DNA from: Pseudomonas sp. B21_DOA
Lineage (GTDB): Bacteria > Pseudomonadota > Gammaproteobacteria > Pseudomonadales > Pseudomonadaceae
Assembly: GCA_030544685.1 (NCBI GenBank)
Contig: CP086683.1
Span: 2,046,001 to 2,110,000, forward strand
Length of the DNA: 64,000 nucleotides
Direction: 5' to 3'
Part shown: in pieces, positions 30,862 through 40,396 of the stretch
Layout of the letters: each line of letters opens with the position of its first letter
Numbering within the stretch: the first letter of the stretch is position 1
Position numbers and translations under genes: made by a program
The notes under the pieces: generated by a model
The model's database searches: none
What the model was told of the DNA's origin: nothing
What the model saw: only the letters and a program-made list of their open reading frames with translations

Positions 30862-32043
30862 ATGCAAAATTCTATCGGCGCACCAAAGCAGAGGTTCAGC
30901 CTCAGCGATCCACGAGTGCGTGCGTGGCTATTCCAGATCATCACCGTTGTGGCGGTGGTCTCGCTTGGCTGGTACCTGTTCGACAATACCCAAACCAACC
31001 TTCAGCACCGGGGCATCACTTCCGGTTTCAGCTTTCTGGAGCGCAGTGCCGGGTTCGGCATCGCTCAACACCTGATCGACTACACCGAAGCGGACAGCTA
31101 CGCGCGGGTGTTTGTCATCGGCCTGCTCAACACCCTGTTGGTGACTTTTATCGGCGTGATCCTGGCGACGATCCTCGGTTTCATCGTCGGCGTGGCGCGG
31201 CTGTCGCAGAACTGGATCATCGCCAAACTGGCGACGGTGTATGTGGAAGTATTCCGCAACATTCCGCCGCTGCTGCAGATCCTGTTCTGGTACTTCGCGG
31301 TGTTCCTGACCATGCCGGGGCCGCGCAACAGCCACAACTTTGGCGACACCTTCTTCGTCAGCAGCCGTGGCCTGAACATGCCGGCCGCACTCGCCGCTGA
31401 CGGCTTCTGGGCCTTCGTGATCAGCATCGTGCTGGCCATAGTCGGCATCGTGCTGATGTGCCGCTGGGCCAACAAGCGCTTCGAAGAAACCGGCGTACCG
31501 TTCCACAAGTTCTGGACCGGCCTGGCAATTTTGCTGGTGATCCCGACCCTGTGCGCGGTGATCTTCGGTGCTCCGCTGCACTGGGAAATGCCCGAGCTCA
31601 AGGGCTTCAACTTTGTCGGCGGCTGGGTGCTGATCCCGGAACTGCTGGCGTTGACCCTGGCACTCACTGTGTACACCGCAGCGTTCATCGCTGAGATCGT
31701 GCGTTCCGGGATCAAGTCGGTCAGCCACGGCCAGACCGAAGCGGCGCGTTCGCTTGGCCTGCGCAACGGCCCGACCCTGCGCAAGGTGATCATCCCGCAA
31801 GCCCTGCGCGTGATCATTCCGCCGCTGACCAGCCAATACCTCAACCTGGCGAAAAACTCCTCGCTGGCCGCCGGTATCGGTTATCCGGAAATGGTTTCGC
31901 TGTTCGCCGGCACCGTGCTCAACCAGACCGGGCAGGCCATCGAAGTGATTGCCATCACCATGAGCGTGTACCTGGCGATCAGTATCAGCATTTCCCTGCT
32001 GATGAACTGGTACAACAAGCGCATTGCGCTGATCGAGCGGTAA
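30862..32043 (+). CDS. aapQ: AapQ, amino-acid ABC transporter permease
   Basis: AapQ is one of two inner-membrane permeases of the general L-amino-acid transporter. The 393-residue product has about eight membrane segments. The first lies near residues 22-42, and a long central insertion between membrane segments is typical of the Aap/Bzt permeases. The inner-membrane coupling motif E-A-A-R-S-L-G-L, preceding R-K-V-I-I-P-Q-A, contacts the ATPase. It is followed ten bases later by aapM. Confidence 0.95.
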   Translation: MQNSIGAPKQRFSLSDPRVRAWLFQIITVVAVVSLGWYLFDNTQTNLQHRGITSGFSFLERSAGFGIAQHLIDYTEADSYARVFVIGLLNTLLVTFIGVILATILGFIVGVARLSQNWIIAKLATVYVEVFRNIPPLLQILFWYFAVFLTMPGPRNSHNFGDTFFVSSRGLNMPAALAADGFWAFVISIVLAIVGIVLMCRWANKRFEETGVPFHKFWTGLAILLVIPTLCAVIFGAPLHWEMPELKGFNFVGGWVLIPELLALTLALTVYTAAFIAEIVRSGIKSVSHGQTEAARSLGLRNGPTLRKVIIPQALRVIIPPLTSQYLNLAKNSSLAAGIGYPEMVSLFAGTVLNQTGQAIEVIAITMSVYLAISISISLLMNWYNKRIALIER

Positions 32044-32053
32044 GGAAAAGCGC

Positions 32054-33148
32054 ATGAGTACTCATACTTTCAAACCCGACATGCCTCCACCCAACAGCAG
32101 CATCGGTGTGGTGGCGTGGATGCGCGCGAACATGTTCTCCAGCTGGCTCAACACTCTGCTGACCCTGTTCGCGTTTTACCTGATCTACCTGGTCGTGCCA
32201 CCGATCCTCAGTTGGGCGATCGTCGACGCCAACTGGGTCGGCACCACACGCGCCGACTGCACCAAGGAAGGCGCCTGCTGGGTGTTCATTCAGCAGCGTT
32301 TCGGCCAGTTCATGTACGGCTACTACCCGACTGACCTTCGCTGGCGCGTCGACCTGACCGTGTGGCTGGCGGTCATTGGCGCAGCACCGCTGTTCATCTC
32401 GCGCGTGCCGCGTAAAGCGGTGTACGGCCTGAGCTTCCTGGTGCTGTACCCGATCATCGCCTTCACTTTGCTGCATGGCGGTTTCGGTCTGACCACCGTG
32501 CCGACCAGCCAGTGGGGCGGCCTGATGCTGACCCTGGTGATCGCCACCGTCGGCATCGCCGGAGCATTGCCGCTGGGCATCGTGCTGGCGCTGGGACGAC
32601 GTTCGAACATGCCGGCGATTCGTGTGGTCTGCGTGACCTTCATCGAGTTCTGGCGCGGCGTGCCGTTGATCACGGTGTTGTTCATGTCCTCGGTGATGCT
32701 GCCGCTGTTCCTGCCCGAAGGCATGAACTTCGACAAGCTGCTGCGGGCGCTGATCGGGGTGATCCTGTTCCAGTCGGCCTACGTCGCCGAAGTGGTGCGC
32801 GGTGGTCTGCAGGCGATTCCCAAAGGGCAGTACGAAGCGGCTGCCGCGATGGGCCTCGGTTACTGGCGGTCGATGGGCCTGGTGATTCTGCCCCAAGCGC
32901 TGAAGCTGGTGATCCCGGGCATCGTCAACACGTTCATTGCGCTGTTCAAGGACACCAGCCTGGTGATCATCATCGGTCTGTTCGACCTGCTCAACAGCGT
33001 CAAGCAAGCTGCTGCCGACCCGAAATGGCTGGGCATGGCTACCGAAGGCTATGTGTTCGCCGCCCTGGTGTTCTGGATTTTCTGTTTTGGTATGTCGCGC
33101 TATTCCATGCATCTGGAACGCAAGCTCGACACTGGCCACAAGCGTTAG
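32054..33148 (+). CDS. aapM: AapM, amino-acid ABC transporter permease
   Basis: AapM is the second permease of the system and pairs with AapQ. The 364-residue product has several membrane segments. The coupling motif Y-E-A-A-A-A-M-G-L lies before S-M-G-L-V-I-L-P-Q-A, followed by the usual C-terminal segments. Two cysteines in T-K-E-G-A-C-W lie in the periplasmic part. The gene sits between aapQ and aapP with 10-13 base gaps, so the operon is tightly packed. Confidence 0.95.
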   Translation: MSTHTFKPDMPPPNSSIGVVAWMRANMFSSWLNTLLTLFAFYLIYLVVPPILSWAIVDANWVGTTRADCTKEGACWVFIQQRFGQFMYGYYPTDLRWRVDLTVWLAVIGAAPLFISRVPRKAVYGLSFLVLYPIIAFTLLHGGFGLTTVPTSQWGGLMLTLVIATVGIAGALPLGIVLALGRRSNMPAIRVVCVTFIEFWRGVPLITVLFMSSVMLPLFLPEGMNFDKLLRALIGVILFQSAYVAEVVRGGLQAIPKGQYEAAAAMGLGYWRSMGLVILPQALKLVIPGIVNTFIALFKDTSLVIIIGLFDLLNSVKQAAADPKWLGMATEGYVFAALVFWIFCFGMSRYSMHLERKLDTGHKR

Positions 33149-33161
33149 GAGTTCTCTGTAA

Positions 33162-33926
33162 ATGAGCGAAGCAATCAAAAAGCCTGTGGGTCCGGAAGGC
33201 ATCATCCAGATGCAGGGCGTGAACAAGTGGTACGGCCAGTTTCACGTACTCAAGGACATCAACCTCAACGTCAAACAGGGCGAGCGCATCGTCCTGTGTG
33301 GCCCGTCGGGCTCCGGTAAATCCACCACGATTCGTTGCCTGAATCGTCTGGAAGAGCACCAGCAGGGCCGCATTGTCGTCGATGGCGTGGAACTGACCAA
33401 CGACCTCAAGCAGATCGAAGCGATCCGCCGCGAAGTCGGCATGGTGTTTCAGCACTTCAATCTGTTCCCGCACCTGACCATTCTGCAGAACTGCACCCTG
33501 GCGCCGATGTGGGTGCGCAAGATGCCCAAGCGCAAGGCCGAAGAAATTGCCATGCACTACCTGGAACGCGTACGCATTCCGGAGCAGGCGCACAAATACC
33601 CGGGGCAACTGTCCGGCGGTCAGCAACAGCGTGTGGCGATTGCCCGCGCCCTGTGCATGAAGCCGAAAATCATGCTGTTCGACGAACCGACTTCAGCACT
33701 CGATCCGGAGATGGTGAAGGAAGTGCTCGACACCATGATCGGTCTGGCCGAAGACGGCATGACCATGCTCTGCGTGACCCACGAAATGGGCTTCGCCCGC
33801 ACCGTGGCCAATCGCGTGATCTTCATGGACAAGGGCGAAATCGTTGAGCAGGCGGCGCCGAATGACTTCTTCGACAATCCGCAGAATGACCGGACCAAGT
33901 TGTTCTTGAGTCAGATTTTGCATTGA
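33162..33926 (+). CDS. aapP: AapP, amino-acid ABC transporter ATPase
   Basis: AapP energises the AapJQM transporter. The 254-residue product has Walker [10 protein letters not shown] near residue 48 and the signature L-S-G-G-Q-Q-Q-R. Walker B is [13 protein letters not shown] and the switch His is in V-T-H-E-M-G-F. The start has a weak A-G-G-A-G upstream. A strong terminator follows the stop. Confidence 0.96.
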   Translation: MSEAIKKPVGPEGIIQMQGVNKWYGQFHVLKDINLNVKQGERIVLCGPSGSGKSTTIRCLNRLEEHQQGRIVVDGVELTNDLKQIEAIRREVGMVFQHFNLFPHLTILQNCTLAPMWVRKMPKRKAEEIAMHYLERVRIPEQAHKYPGQLSGGQQQRVAIARALCMKPKIMLFDEPTSALDPEMVKEVLDTMIGLAEDGMTMLCVTHEMGFARTVANRVIFMDKGEIVEQAAPNDFFDNPQNDRTKLFLSQILH

Positions 33927-33945
33927 TCGAAGCCTCGCAGTGAGA

Positions 33946-33979
33946 TAAACCCGGGCTGAGTTCCCGGGTTTATTTTTTC
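33946..33979. terminator. Intrinsic terminator of aapJQMP
   Basis: AAACCCGGG (33947-33955) pairs with CCCGGGTTT (33963-33971) across a seven-base loop, then ATTTTTT follows. It lies between the convergent aapP and mqsA stops. Confidence 0.9.
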
Positions 33980-33987
33980 TGATTTTC

Positions 33988-34476
33988 TCAGAACACCGGT
34001 GCCGTCTCCTGCTCCGGGAAGCGCGCGGTCAGCAGCCGCCGCAAGTCAGTGCCTTCGTTCATCGCCTGTATTTCGGCGAGCAGATGAGGGTGACGATCCA
34101 GCAGGCGCATAAGATTGAACAAGGGTTGAGGCGGTGGAAGCTCGCCGCGTTCGTAGCGGGAAAAAGCGTTGTGCCCTCCACCCGATAGCAATTTGACTGC
34201 CTCTTTTTGGGTGAGATGTAATTTACGGCGGATGCGTTTCATCTCGGCGCCCATCACTTGTAAGCACTCTTCGAGCAATTTATCGCCGGCGTCGCAATAG
34301 CGTTCGGCGCTGTCAGTGTTGTTATCAAAAATGATCTCACCGCAGGCGTTGCATTCCCATCCTGCAATGTCGTGCACCCGACGTGAGACGTTTTTGTAGT
34401 CGACAGCCATACTGCGACGTTCGAAATGCTGCATCGCATCTTGGGTGCCACAGCTCATGCATTGCCGTGTATTCAT
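33988..34476 (-). CDS. mqsA: MqsA-type antitoxin (zinc finger plus HTH)
   Basis: MqsA neutralises the MqsR RNase and represses the operon. The N-terminal zinc-binding part has C6-x2-C9 and C42-x2-C45, as in E. coli MqsA. The C-terminal HTH (about residues 75-135) has L-T-Q-K-E-A-V-K-L-L-S-G-G-G-H-N-A-F-S-R-Y-E, close to the E. coli DNA-binding helix region. At 162 residues it is about 30 longer than E. coli MqsA (131), because of a C-terminal tail after L-L-A-E-I-Q. The ATG at 34476 overlaps the toxin stop by four bases (ATGA). Confidence 0.9.
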   Translation of the reverse strand: MNTRQCMSCGTQDAMQHFERRSMAVDYKNVSRRVHDIAGWECNACGEIIFDNNTDSAERYCDAGDKLLEECLQVMGAEMKRIRRKLHLTQKEAVKLLSGGGHNAFSRYERGELPPPQPLFNLMRLLDRHPHLLAEIQAMNEGTDLRRLLTARFPEQETAPVF

Positions 34477-34784
34477 AGGTTCTTCTCCTTGAAAGAGATC
34501 ACGGGAGGACCGCCGTTGGGGCAGTAGGTGATTTTTATGTACAGCTCCACGTCGTAAAGTCCAATGTGGTAAACGTCCTGCCAGTCTCGGTGATTGGTGT
34601 AGCAAGTCATGGACTTGTAGAACATCCGGCGCTCCAGCAAGCAGATAGCCTGCTGCATTCGTTTCAGGTTTAACCCCATGCGTTTGCCCGAGCTCATCGC
34701 AGTTCCTGTAAAAGCTTTCGCGCCCAGCCTGATGACCTCTTGTTTCACCGCTCCCAAATCGTAATGGGGTGTGTTCTTTTCCAT
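34473..34784 (-). CDS. mqsR: MqsR-type mRNA interferase toxin
   Basis: MqsR is a ribosome-independent RNase that cuts mRNA, at GCU sites in E. coli. The 103-residue product has the family layout: the N-terminal helix region ending in K-R-M-G-L, then M-F-Y-K-S-M-T, D-W-Q-D-V-Y-H and the C-terminal basic strand E-L-Y-I-K-I-T-Y with I-S-F-K-E-K. It is transcribed before its antitoxin, the unusual toxin-first order of mqsRA. Its upstream region carries a strong palindrome. Confidence 0.9.
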   Translation of the reverse strand: MEKNTPHYDLGAVKQEVIRLGAKAFTGTAMSSGKRMGLNLKRMQQAICLLERRMFYKSMTCYTNHRDWQDVYHIGLYDVELYIKITYCPNGGPPVISFKEKNL

Positions 34785-34807
34785 AAGAAGCCAAAACCCT
34801 GTCCCTG

Positions 34808-34830
34808 AAATTACCCTTAAAGGGTAATTT
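34808..34830 (-). promoter_or_regulatory. Palindromic operator of mqsRA
   Basis: Ten-base arms AAATTACCCT (34808-34817) and AGGGTAATTT (34821-34830) are perfect inverted repeats with a three-base spacer. The inner ACCCT-N3-AGGGT resembles the AACCT-N-AGGTT palindromes bound by E. coli MqsA. It lies 24 bases upstream of the mqsR start, where a repressor would block transcription. Confidence 0.7.
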
Positions 34831-34950
34831 TGACCAATCGAAAATGCCGCTCCATGTGTCTCCGATTGACCCTAGGTGGTTGCCGTCCTACATGGGTCTG
34901 ACTAACATGTCGGAAAATTCATCCTATGATTGGATGAAAAGGCGAGGCTC

Positions 34951-35609
34951 ATGTCTGAAATTTCCCTTTGATCAAGCGATCCCTGGTCGATCAGGCGCTG
35001 GAACAGCTACGCCAGCGCATCAACAGCGGTGCGTGGCAGGTCGGCGAGCGCTTGCCTACCGAGCCGGAGCTGTGTGCCGAACTGGGCATCAGCCGCAATA
35101 CCGTGCGTGAGGCGATGCGTGTTCTGGCGTTCTCCGGGCTGATTGAAATTCGTCAGGGCGACGGCAGTTATCTTCGTGCGGTGGTCGATCCGCTGGATAC
35201 GCTGAAAGCGTTGTCCCGCTGTTCGTTGGAGCAGGCCCGGGAGACCCGACACATCCTTGAGGTCGAGGCCATCGGCCTGGCAGCATTGCGCCGTACCGAT
35301 GAGGATCTGGCGGCGCTACGCGAAGCGCTCGGCACCAGCGGCAGCCACTATCACGGTGATCTCGACACTTACATCGCCTGCGATCTGGTGTTTCATCGGC
35401 GACTGGTCGACGCCGCGCACAACCCGACCCTCAGCGAGTTGTATCGCTACTTTTCCAGCATCGTCGGCGCGCAATTGCGCCAGACCCTGAATATCTCCCC
35501 GCGCCGTCAGGAAGTGTTCGATCTGCACATCGACTTGCTCGATGCGGTCGAGCAACGCGACCCGGAACGGGCCAAAGCCTTGTCGAGGCAGTTGATCAAT
35601 GAACCTTGA
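34951..35609 (+). CDS. FadR-family GntR transcriptional regulator (frame broken at start)
   Basis: A winged-helix GntR domain (about residues 8-75, with R-L-P-T-E-P-E-L-C and S-R-N-T-V-R-E-A-M-R-V-L) is followed by an all-helical FCD ligand domain with D-x3-H-type metal residues (D-L-V-F-H-R-R-L). The ATG at 34951, with a G-A-G-G site, gives M-S-E-I-S-P-L-I-K-R-S-L-V-D only if one C is added to the run 34964-34966. Otherwise a TGA follows at once, and a TTG at 34968 is the only in-frame start. Repaired length is 219 residues. It overlaps or abuts the MFS gene, which it probably controls. Confidence 0.86.
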
Positions 35610-35622
35610 AACCGAGAAGACC

Positions 35623-36903
35623 ATGTCCCGCAGTGAGTTATCCACAGCGTCGAAACGCACCCGCGAACTTGAAGAGCTGCTGATCGATGCCGAGGCTGAT
35701 GACGAGCAGGTGCAGCAAAGCCATCCGTTGGTGAAACGTCCATGGTTGCTGCTGCTCGGGCTGATTCTGGTGGCGCTGAACCTGCGCCCGGCGTTGTCGA
35801 GCATGGCGCCATTGCTTAGCGAGGTCTCCAGGAGTCTCGGGCTGTCTGCGGCGCAGGCGGGATTGCTGACCACGTTGCCGGTGCTGTGCCTGGGCTTGTT
35901 CGCACCGCTGGCGCCGATTCTGGCGCGGCGTTTCGGTGCTGAGCGCGTGGTGCTGGGGATTCTGCTGACGTTGGCCGGCGGCATCATCCTGCGCAGCAAT
36001 TTCGGCGAGATCGGCCTGTTCGCCGGCAGCGTCCTTGGCGGCGCCAGCATCGGCATCGTCGGCGTGCTGCTGCCGGGCATCGTCAAGCGCGACTTCGCCA
36101 AACACGCCGGGACCATGACCGGCGTCTACACCATGGCCCTGTGCCTGGGCGCAGCGATGGCTGCGGGTTCGACCGTTCCGCTGAGTGAACACTTCGGCAA
36201 CAGCTGGGCGATGGGCCTGGGCTTCTGGGTGATTCCGGCATTGGTGGCGGCGGTTTTCTGGCTGCCACAAGTTGGCTCCAAACATGGCGCACACAACGTC
36301 GCCTATCGCGTGCGCGGGTTGCTGCGTGATCCGCTGGCCTGGCAGGTGACCTTGTACATGGGCCTGCAATCGTCGCTGGCCTACATCGTGTTTGGCTGGT
36401 TGCCGTCGATCCTCATCGGGCGCGGGCTTACACCGACTCAGGCCGGATTGGTGCTGTCCGGTTCGGTGATCATTCAGCTGGCCAGTTCGCTGGCCGCGCC
36501 GTGGCTGGCGACCCGTGGCAAGGATCAGCGTCTGGCGATCGTGGTGGTCATGGCGCTGACCCTGGCCGGCCTGTTCGGCTGCCTGTACGCACCGATCGAA
36601 GGTCTGTGGGGCTGGGCGATTCTGCTCGGTCTGGGGCAGGGCGGTACGTTCAGTCTGGCCCTGACCCTGATCGTGCTGCGCTCGCGTGATTCCCATGTCG
36701 CGGCGAACCTGTCGAGCATGTCCCAGGGTTTTGGCTACACCCTGGCGTCCATGGGGCCGTTCGCCGTGGGTGTGGTCCATGACTGGACCGGCGGCTGGAA
36801 TGCGCTGGGCTGGATTTTCGGCATTATCGGCGCCGGTGCAATCCTCGCCGGGCTAGGTGCCGGCCGGGCGCTGTATGTGCAGGTGCAAAGCGAAAAGATC
36901 TGA
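35623..36903 (+). CDS. CynX/NimT family MFS transporter
   Basis: The 426-residue product has about 12 membrane segments after a 45-residue cytoplasmic head rich in charged residues. The first segment ends in L-N-L-R-P-A-L-S-S, the pattern typical of CynX/NimT (cyanate and 2-nitroimidazole) transporters, and the loop L-A-R-R-F-G-A-E follows segment 2. I chose the ATG at 35623; a start at 35599 overlapping the regulator stop is possible. The substrate is not evident. The adjoining FadR-type regulator makes a small carboxylate plausible. Confidence 0.82.
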   Translation: MSRSELSTASKRTRELEELLIDAEADDEQVQQSHPLVKRPWLLLLGLILVALNLRPALSSMAPLLSEVSRSLGLSAAQAGLLTTLPVLCLGLFAPLAPILARRFGAERVVLGILLTLAGGIILRSNFGEIGLFAGSVLGGASIGIVGVLLPGIVKRDFAKHAGTMTGVYTMALCLGAAMAAGSTVPLSEHFGNSWAMGLGFWVIPALVAAVFWLPQVGSKHGAHNVAYRVRGLLRDPLAWQVTLYMGLQSSLAYIVFGWLPSILIGRGLTPTQAGLVLSGSVIIQLASSLAAPWLATRGKDQRLAIVVVMALTLAGLFGCLYAPIEGLWGWAILLGLGQGGTFSLALTLIVLRSRDSHVAANLSSMSQGFGYTLASMGPFAVGVVHDWTGGWNALGWIFGIIGAGAILAGLGAGRALYVQVQSEKI

Positions 36904-36919
36904 ATGCACTGACTGCAAA

Positions 36920-37009
36920 TGTGGGAGCGAGCCTGCTCGCGAAAGCGGTGTTTCAGTCAACATGGATGTTGAATGTTGAATTGCCTTCGCGAGCAGGCTC
37001 GCTCCCACA
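36920..37009. repeat. REPIN after the MFS gene
   Basis: Facing REP arms TGTGGGAGCGAGCCTGCTCG and GAGCAGGCTCGCTCCCACA with a 40-base loop containing an inverted CAACAT/ATGTTG word. Confidence 0.88.
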
Positions 37010-37092
37010 AGGGTTTTGCGTATTGCCGATAGTGTTTCTGCGCGCGGCAGATTATGGTGCTGGCAATCTGTACCTATTTTTTGGAGACTGCC

Positions 37093-37563
37093 TTGAGCGA
37101 AGCCCATAGCGCCCTGATCACCCGCTTCTACCAAGCCTTTCAGCGCCTTGACGCAGAGGCCATGGCCGCCTGCTACACCGATGACGTGGTCTTCAGCGAT
37201 CCGGCCTTTGGTGAACTGCGCGGGCGCGATGCCGGCGACATGTGGCGCATGCTGACTACCCGCGCCAAGGATTTCTCCCTGACCTTCGACAACGTCCGCG
37301 CCGACGAACGCAGCGGCGGCGCACACTGGGTCGCGACCTACCTGTTCAGCCAGACCGGCAACATCGTCATCAACGATATCCAGGCGCGTTTCGTGTTCCG
37401 TGACGGCAAGATCTGTGAGCACCACGACCACTTCGATCTGTGGCGCTGGTCGCGCCAGGCGCTCGGTTTCAAAGGCCTGCTGCTGGGCTGGACGCCGCTG
37501 GTGCGCAACGCCGTGCGCGCCCAGGCGCGCAAGGGACTGAAGGCATTTCAGGCCGGGCGCTGA
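37093..37563 (+). CDS. NTF2-like (SnoaL) family protein
   Basis: The 156-residue product starts at TTG 37093, eight bases after a GGAG site. It has the NTF2-like fold signature: an N-terminal helix with [13 protein letters not shown], then [13 protein letters not shown]. Strands end in [12 protein letters not shown]. Related proteins are small ketosteroid-isomerase-like enzymes or ligand binders. No substrate can be named. It is followed 40 bases later by the GIY-YIG gene. Confidence 0.75.
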   Translation: MSEAHSALITRFYQAFQRLDAEAMAACYTDDVVFSDPAFGELRGRDAGDMWRMLTTRAKDFSLTFDNVRADERSGGAHWVATYLFSQTGNIVINDIQARFVFRDGKICEHHDHFDLWRWSRQALGFKGLLLGWTPLVRNAVRAQARKGLKAFQAGR

Positions 37564-37603
37564 TAAGATCGCCGCCTGTTTTCCTACACGTTCAGATCCC
37601 GAA

Positions 37604-37906
37604 GTGACCAGTCTTAGCGAACAATCCGTCGATGCTGCCGAGCCAGTGAGCAAATCCTGGTTCGTCTACCTCGTGCGTGCCGCCAATGGCTCCTTGTACT
37701 GCGGAATCAGCGACGACCCCGTACGCCGTTTCGCCAAGCACCAAAGCGGCAAGGGCGCGCGGTTCTTTCTTTCCAGCCCGGCGATGGCGCTGGTCTACAC
37801 CGAACTGTGCCGCGACAAAAGCGATGCTTTGCGCCAGGAACGGCTGATCAAGAAGCTGCGCAAAAGCGCCAAGGAATGCCTCGTCGCGTCTTATCAATCT
37901 GACTGA
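37604..37906 (+). CDS. GIY-YIG nuclease-like protein (UPF0213)
   Basis: The 100-residue product contains a single GIY-YIG domain (about residues 20-95). [16 protein letters not shown] carries the two motif strands, D-P-V-R-R-F-A-K-H the Arg and His positions, and K-G-A-R-F-F follows. It matches the short YhbQ/UPF0213 group, proposed as DNA repair endonucleases. The start is a GTG at 37604. Confidence 0.85.
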   Translation: MTSLSEQSVDAAEPVSKSWFVYLVRAANGSLYCGISDDPVRRFAKHQSGKGARFFLSSPAMALVYTELCRDKSDALRQERLIKKLRKSAKECLVASYQSD

Positions 37907-37990
37907 TTGGTTCCCATCAGGCAGATCTGTAGGCTGCTAATCCAATGCACGCTAAGCTGCGGGCTCACTATCTGAGCGGCGGAGCCGAGC

Positions 37991-38926
37991 ATGTCCGAGT
38001 TGATTCTGCACCATTACCCGACCTCTCCATTTGCCGAGAAGGCCCGCCTGCTGCTGGGTTTCAAAGGCCTGTCCTGGCGTTCGGTGCATATTTCCCCGGT
38101 GATGCCAAAGCCGGATCTGACGGCGTTGACCGGTGGCTACCGCAAGACACCAGTGTTGCAGATCGGTGCTGACATCTATTGCGACACCGCACTGATCGCT
38201 CGACGCCTGGAACAGGAAAAAGCCCTGCCGGCGTTCTTCCCCGAGGGCCAGGAAATGACCAGCGCCAGTTTTGCGGCGTGGGCCGATTCGGTGGTGTTCC
38301 AGCACGCCGTGAGCCTGGTGTTCCAACCGGAATCGGTGGCGGTACGTTTCGGCAAATTGCCGCCGGAAGCGATCAAGGCATTCCTGGCCGACCGCGCCGG
38401 TTTGTTCAGCGGTGGCAGCGCCACGCGTCTGTCCGCCGAGCAGGCCAAACATCAGTGGCCGACGATCATGGCGCGACTGGAGCAGCAGTTGCAGCGCGAG
38501 CAGGGCGACTTCCTCTTCGGCGAGCCATCGATTGCCGACTTCGCCCTGGCGCATCCGCTGTGGTTCCTCAAGGCGACCCACGTTACGGCGCCGCTGGTGG
38601 ATGAATATCCGGCGGTTGTGGCGTGGCTGGGTAGAGTGCTGGGGTTCGGCCATGGCGCAGCGAGCGAGATGTCTTCCGCCGAGGCACTGGAGATCGCGCG
38701 TAACGCGACGCCGGCGGGATTGCCGGATGAGCAGTTCGTTGATCCGAACGGCTTCAAGGCGGGCCAGCAAGTGGCGATTGCCGCTATCGATTACGGCGTC
38801 GACCCGGTGGTCGGTGAGTTGCTGTTTGCCGGTAGCGAAGAGTTGATCATTCGCCGCGAAGACGAGCGTGGCGGTGTGGTGCATGTGCACTTCCCGCGCT
38901 TCGGCTTCCGTATCGAAGCGCGCTGA
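37991..38926 (+). CDS. Glutathione S-transferase family protein
   Basis: The 311-residue product has an N-terminal thioredoxin-like GST domain (H-H-Y-P-T-S-P-F-A-E-K-A-R-L near residue 6, and T-P-V-L-Q-I with cis-Pro). A helical C-terminal domain follows, with L-F-G-E-P-S-I-A-D-F-A. About 90 further residues at the end are longer than a classical GST and form a beta-rich tail of unknown role. The active-site residue is probably the Ser or Tyr near residues 7-11. The substrate is unknown. Confidence 0.82.
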   Translation: MSELILHHYPTSPFAEKARLLLGFKGLSWRSVHISPVMPKPDLTALTGGYRKTPVLQIGADIYCDTALIARRLEQEKALPAFFPEGQEMTSASFAAWADSVVFQHAVSLVFQPESVAVRFGKLPPEAIKAFLADRAGLFSGGSATRLSAEQAKHQWPTIMARLEQQLQREQGDFLFGEPSIADFALAHPLWFLKATHVTAPLVDEYPAVVAWLGRVLGFGHGAASEMSSAEALEIARNATPAGLPDEQFVDPNGFKAGQQVAIAAIDYGVDPVVGELLFAGSEELIIRREDERGGVVHVHFPRFGFRIEAR

Positions 38927-38949
38927 TTTATCAAGTCAGCTGCAAAACC

Positions 38950-39039
38950 TGTGGGAGCGAGCCTGCTCGCGAAGACGATGGATCATTCAACATTGTCGTT
39001 GGCTGATGCAGCGCTTTCGCGAGCAGGCTCGCTCCCACA
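38950..39039. repeat. REPIN between the GST and glutaredoxin genes
   Basis: Facing REP arms TGTGGGAGCGAGCCTGCTCG and GAGCAGGCTCGCTCCCACA around a 40-base loop, placed between two convergent genes. Confidence 0.88.
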
Positions 39040-39044
39040 GTTGA

Positions 39045-39393
39045 TTATTTCAGGGCAGCGAGGATTTCGTCTGGATCAAATCCGCGAATCAACGTGCCGT
39101 TCACATCGATCAGCGGAATCCCGCGCCCACCCAGTGCCTCATACGCCTGGCGCGCATCGGCATCCTTCTCGATGTCGAACTCCTTGAACGGTATGCCCTT
39201 GCTGTCGAGAAAGCGTTTGGTCTGTTTGCAGTAGCCGCACCAGTCGGTGGCATAGAGCACGACATTGGCTTGCGCCCGGGTCTGCGGCGAGACCATTTGC
39301 GAGGGTTGAACACCCGCTCGATCTTGCCCCAGTTCTGATAGACCACGACCACCAGCAGCACCAGGACGACTTTTTCAGCACATTGCCGAGCAT
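39045..39393 (-). CDS. Membrane-anchored glutaredoxin-like protein (frame broken twice)
   Basis: A glutaredoxin domain with the redox motif W-C-G-Y-C and G-R-G-I-P-L-I-D-V (cis-Pro) fills the last 80 residues. From the ATG at 39393 the N-terminus reads [19 protein letters not shown] as a membrane anchor. That needs one extra base in the T run 39371-39375 and one in the G run 39303-39305. Repaired length is 116 residues. The start overlaps the yejK stop as TGATG, so the two are translated together. It may reduce disulfides at the membrane. Confidence 0.8.
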
Positions 39394-40396
39394 CAGTTGC
39401 GCCGCTTCAACTGATCGGTCAGCGAAGTCGGCAGGCCTTTGATGATCAAGGTGCCGTTCTCTTCGTCGTACTCGATCTTCGAACCCAGCAGGTGCGCTTC
39501 GAAGCTGATCGACAGGCCTTCGGCGCGACCGGTGAAGCGGCGGAATTGGTTGAGGGTGCGCTTGTCTGCCGGAATCTCTGGCGACAGGCCGTAGTCCTTG
39601 TTGCGGATGTGATCGTAGAAGGCTTTCGGACGCTCTTCGTCGATCAGCTCCGACAATTCTTCCAGGCCCATCGGTTCGCCGAGTTTGGCCTGGCTGCTGG
39701 CATAGTCGACCAGGGTCTTGGTTTTTTCGCGGGCCGAGTCTTCCGGCAGATCTTCGCTCTCGACAAAGTCGCTGAAGGCCTTGAGCAGGGTGCGCGTCTC
39801 GCCGGGGCCGTCGACCCCTTCCTGGCAGCCGATGAAGTCGCGGAAGTATTCCGAGACCTTCTTGCCATTCTTGCCTTTGATGAACGAGATGTATTGCTTG
39901 GACTGTTTGTTGTTCTGCCACTCGGAGACATTGATCCGCGCTGCCAGATGCAACTGGCCAAGGTCGAGATGGCGCGAGGGCGTCACATCGAGCTCGTCGG
40001 TGACCGCCACGCCTTCGCTGTGGTGCAGCAGGGCAATCGCCAGGTAGTCGGTCATGCCCTGCTGATAGTGGGCAAACAGAACGTGGCCACCCACTGACAG
40101 GTTGGATTCTTCCATCAGCTTCTGCAGGTGCTCGACCGCCACTTTGCTGAACGCGGTGAAGTCACGGCCGCCTTCCATGTACTCCTTCAGCCAGCCGCTG
40201 AACGGGAATGCGCCGGACTCCGGATGGAACAGGCCCCAGGCTTTGCCCTGTTTGGCGTTGTAGCTTTCATTGAGGTCGGCGAGCATGTTTTCGATGGCTG
40301 CGGACTCGGCCAGTTCAGAGTCACGAGCGTGCAGAACTGCAGGCGTGCCGTCGGGTTTTTGTCGATCAGGTGGACGATGCAATGACGGATCGGCAT
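39393..40396 (-). CDS. yejK: Nucleoid-associated protein YejK/NdpA (frame broken near start)
   Basis: YejK (NdpA) is a nucleoid-associated protein of gamma-proteobacteria found with condensed DNA. The native N-terminus from the ATG at 40396 is [19 protein letters not shown] run at 40356-40360 lacks one base and shifts the frame there. Later segments such as [14 protein letters not shown] and Y-I-S-F-I-K-G are intact. Repaired length is 334 residues, the family size. Confidence 0.9.
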
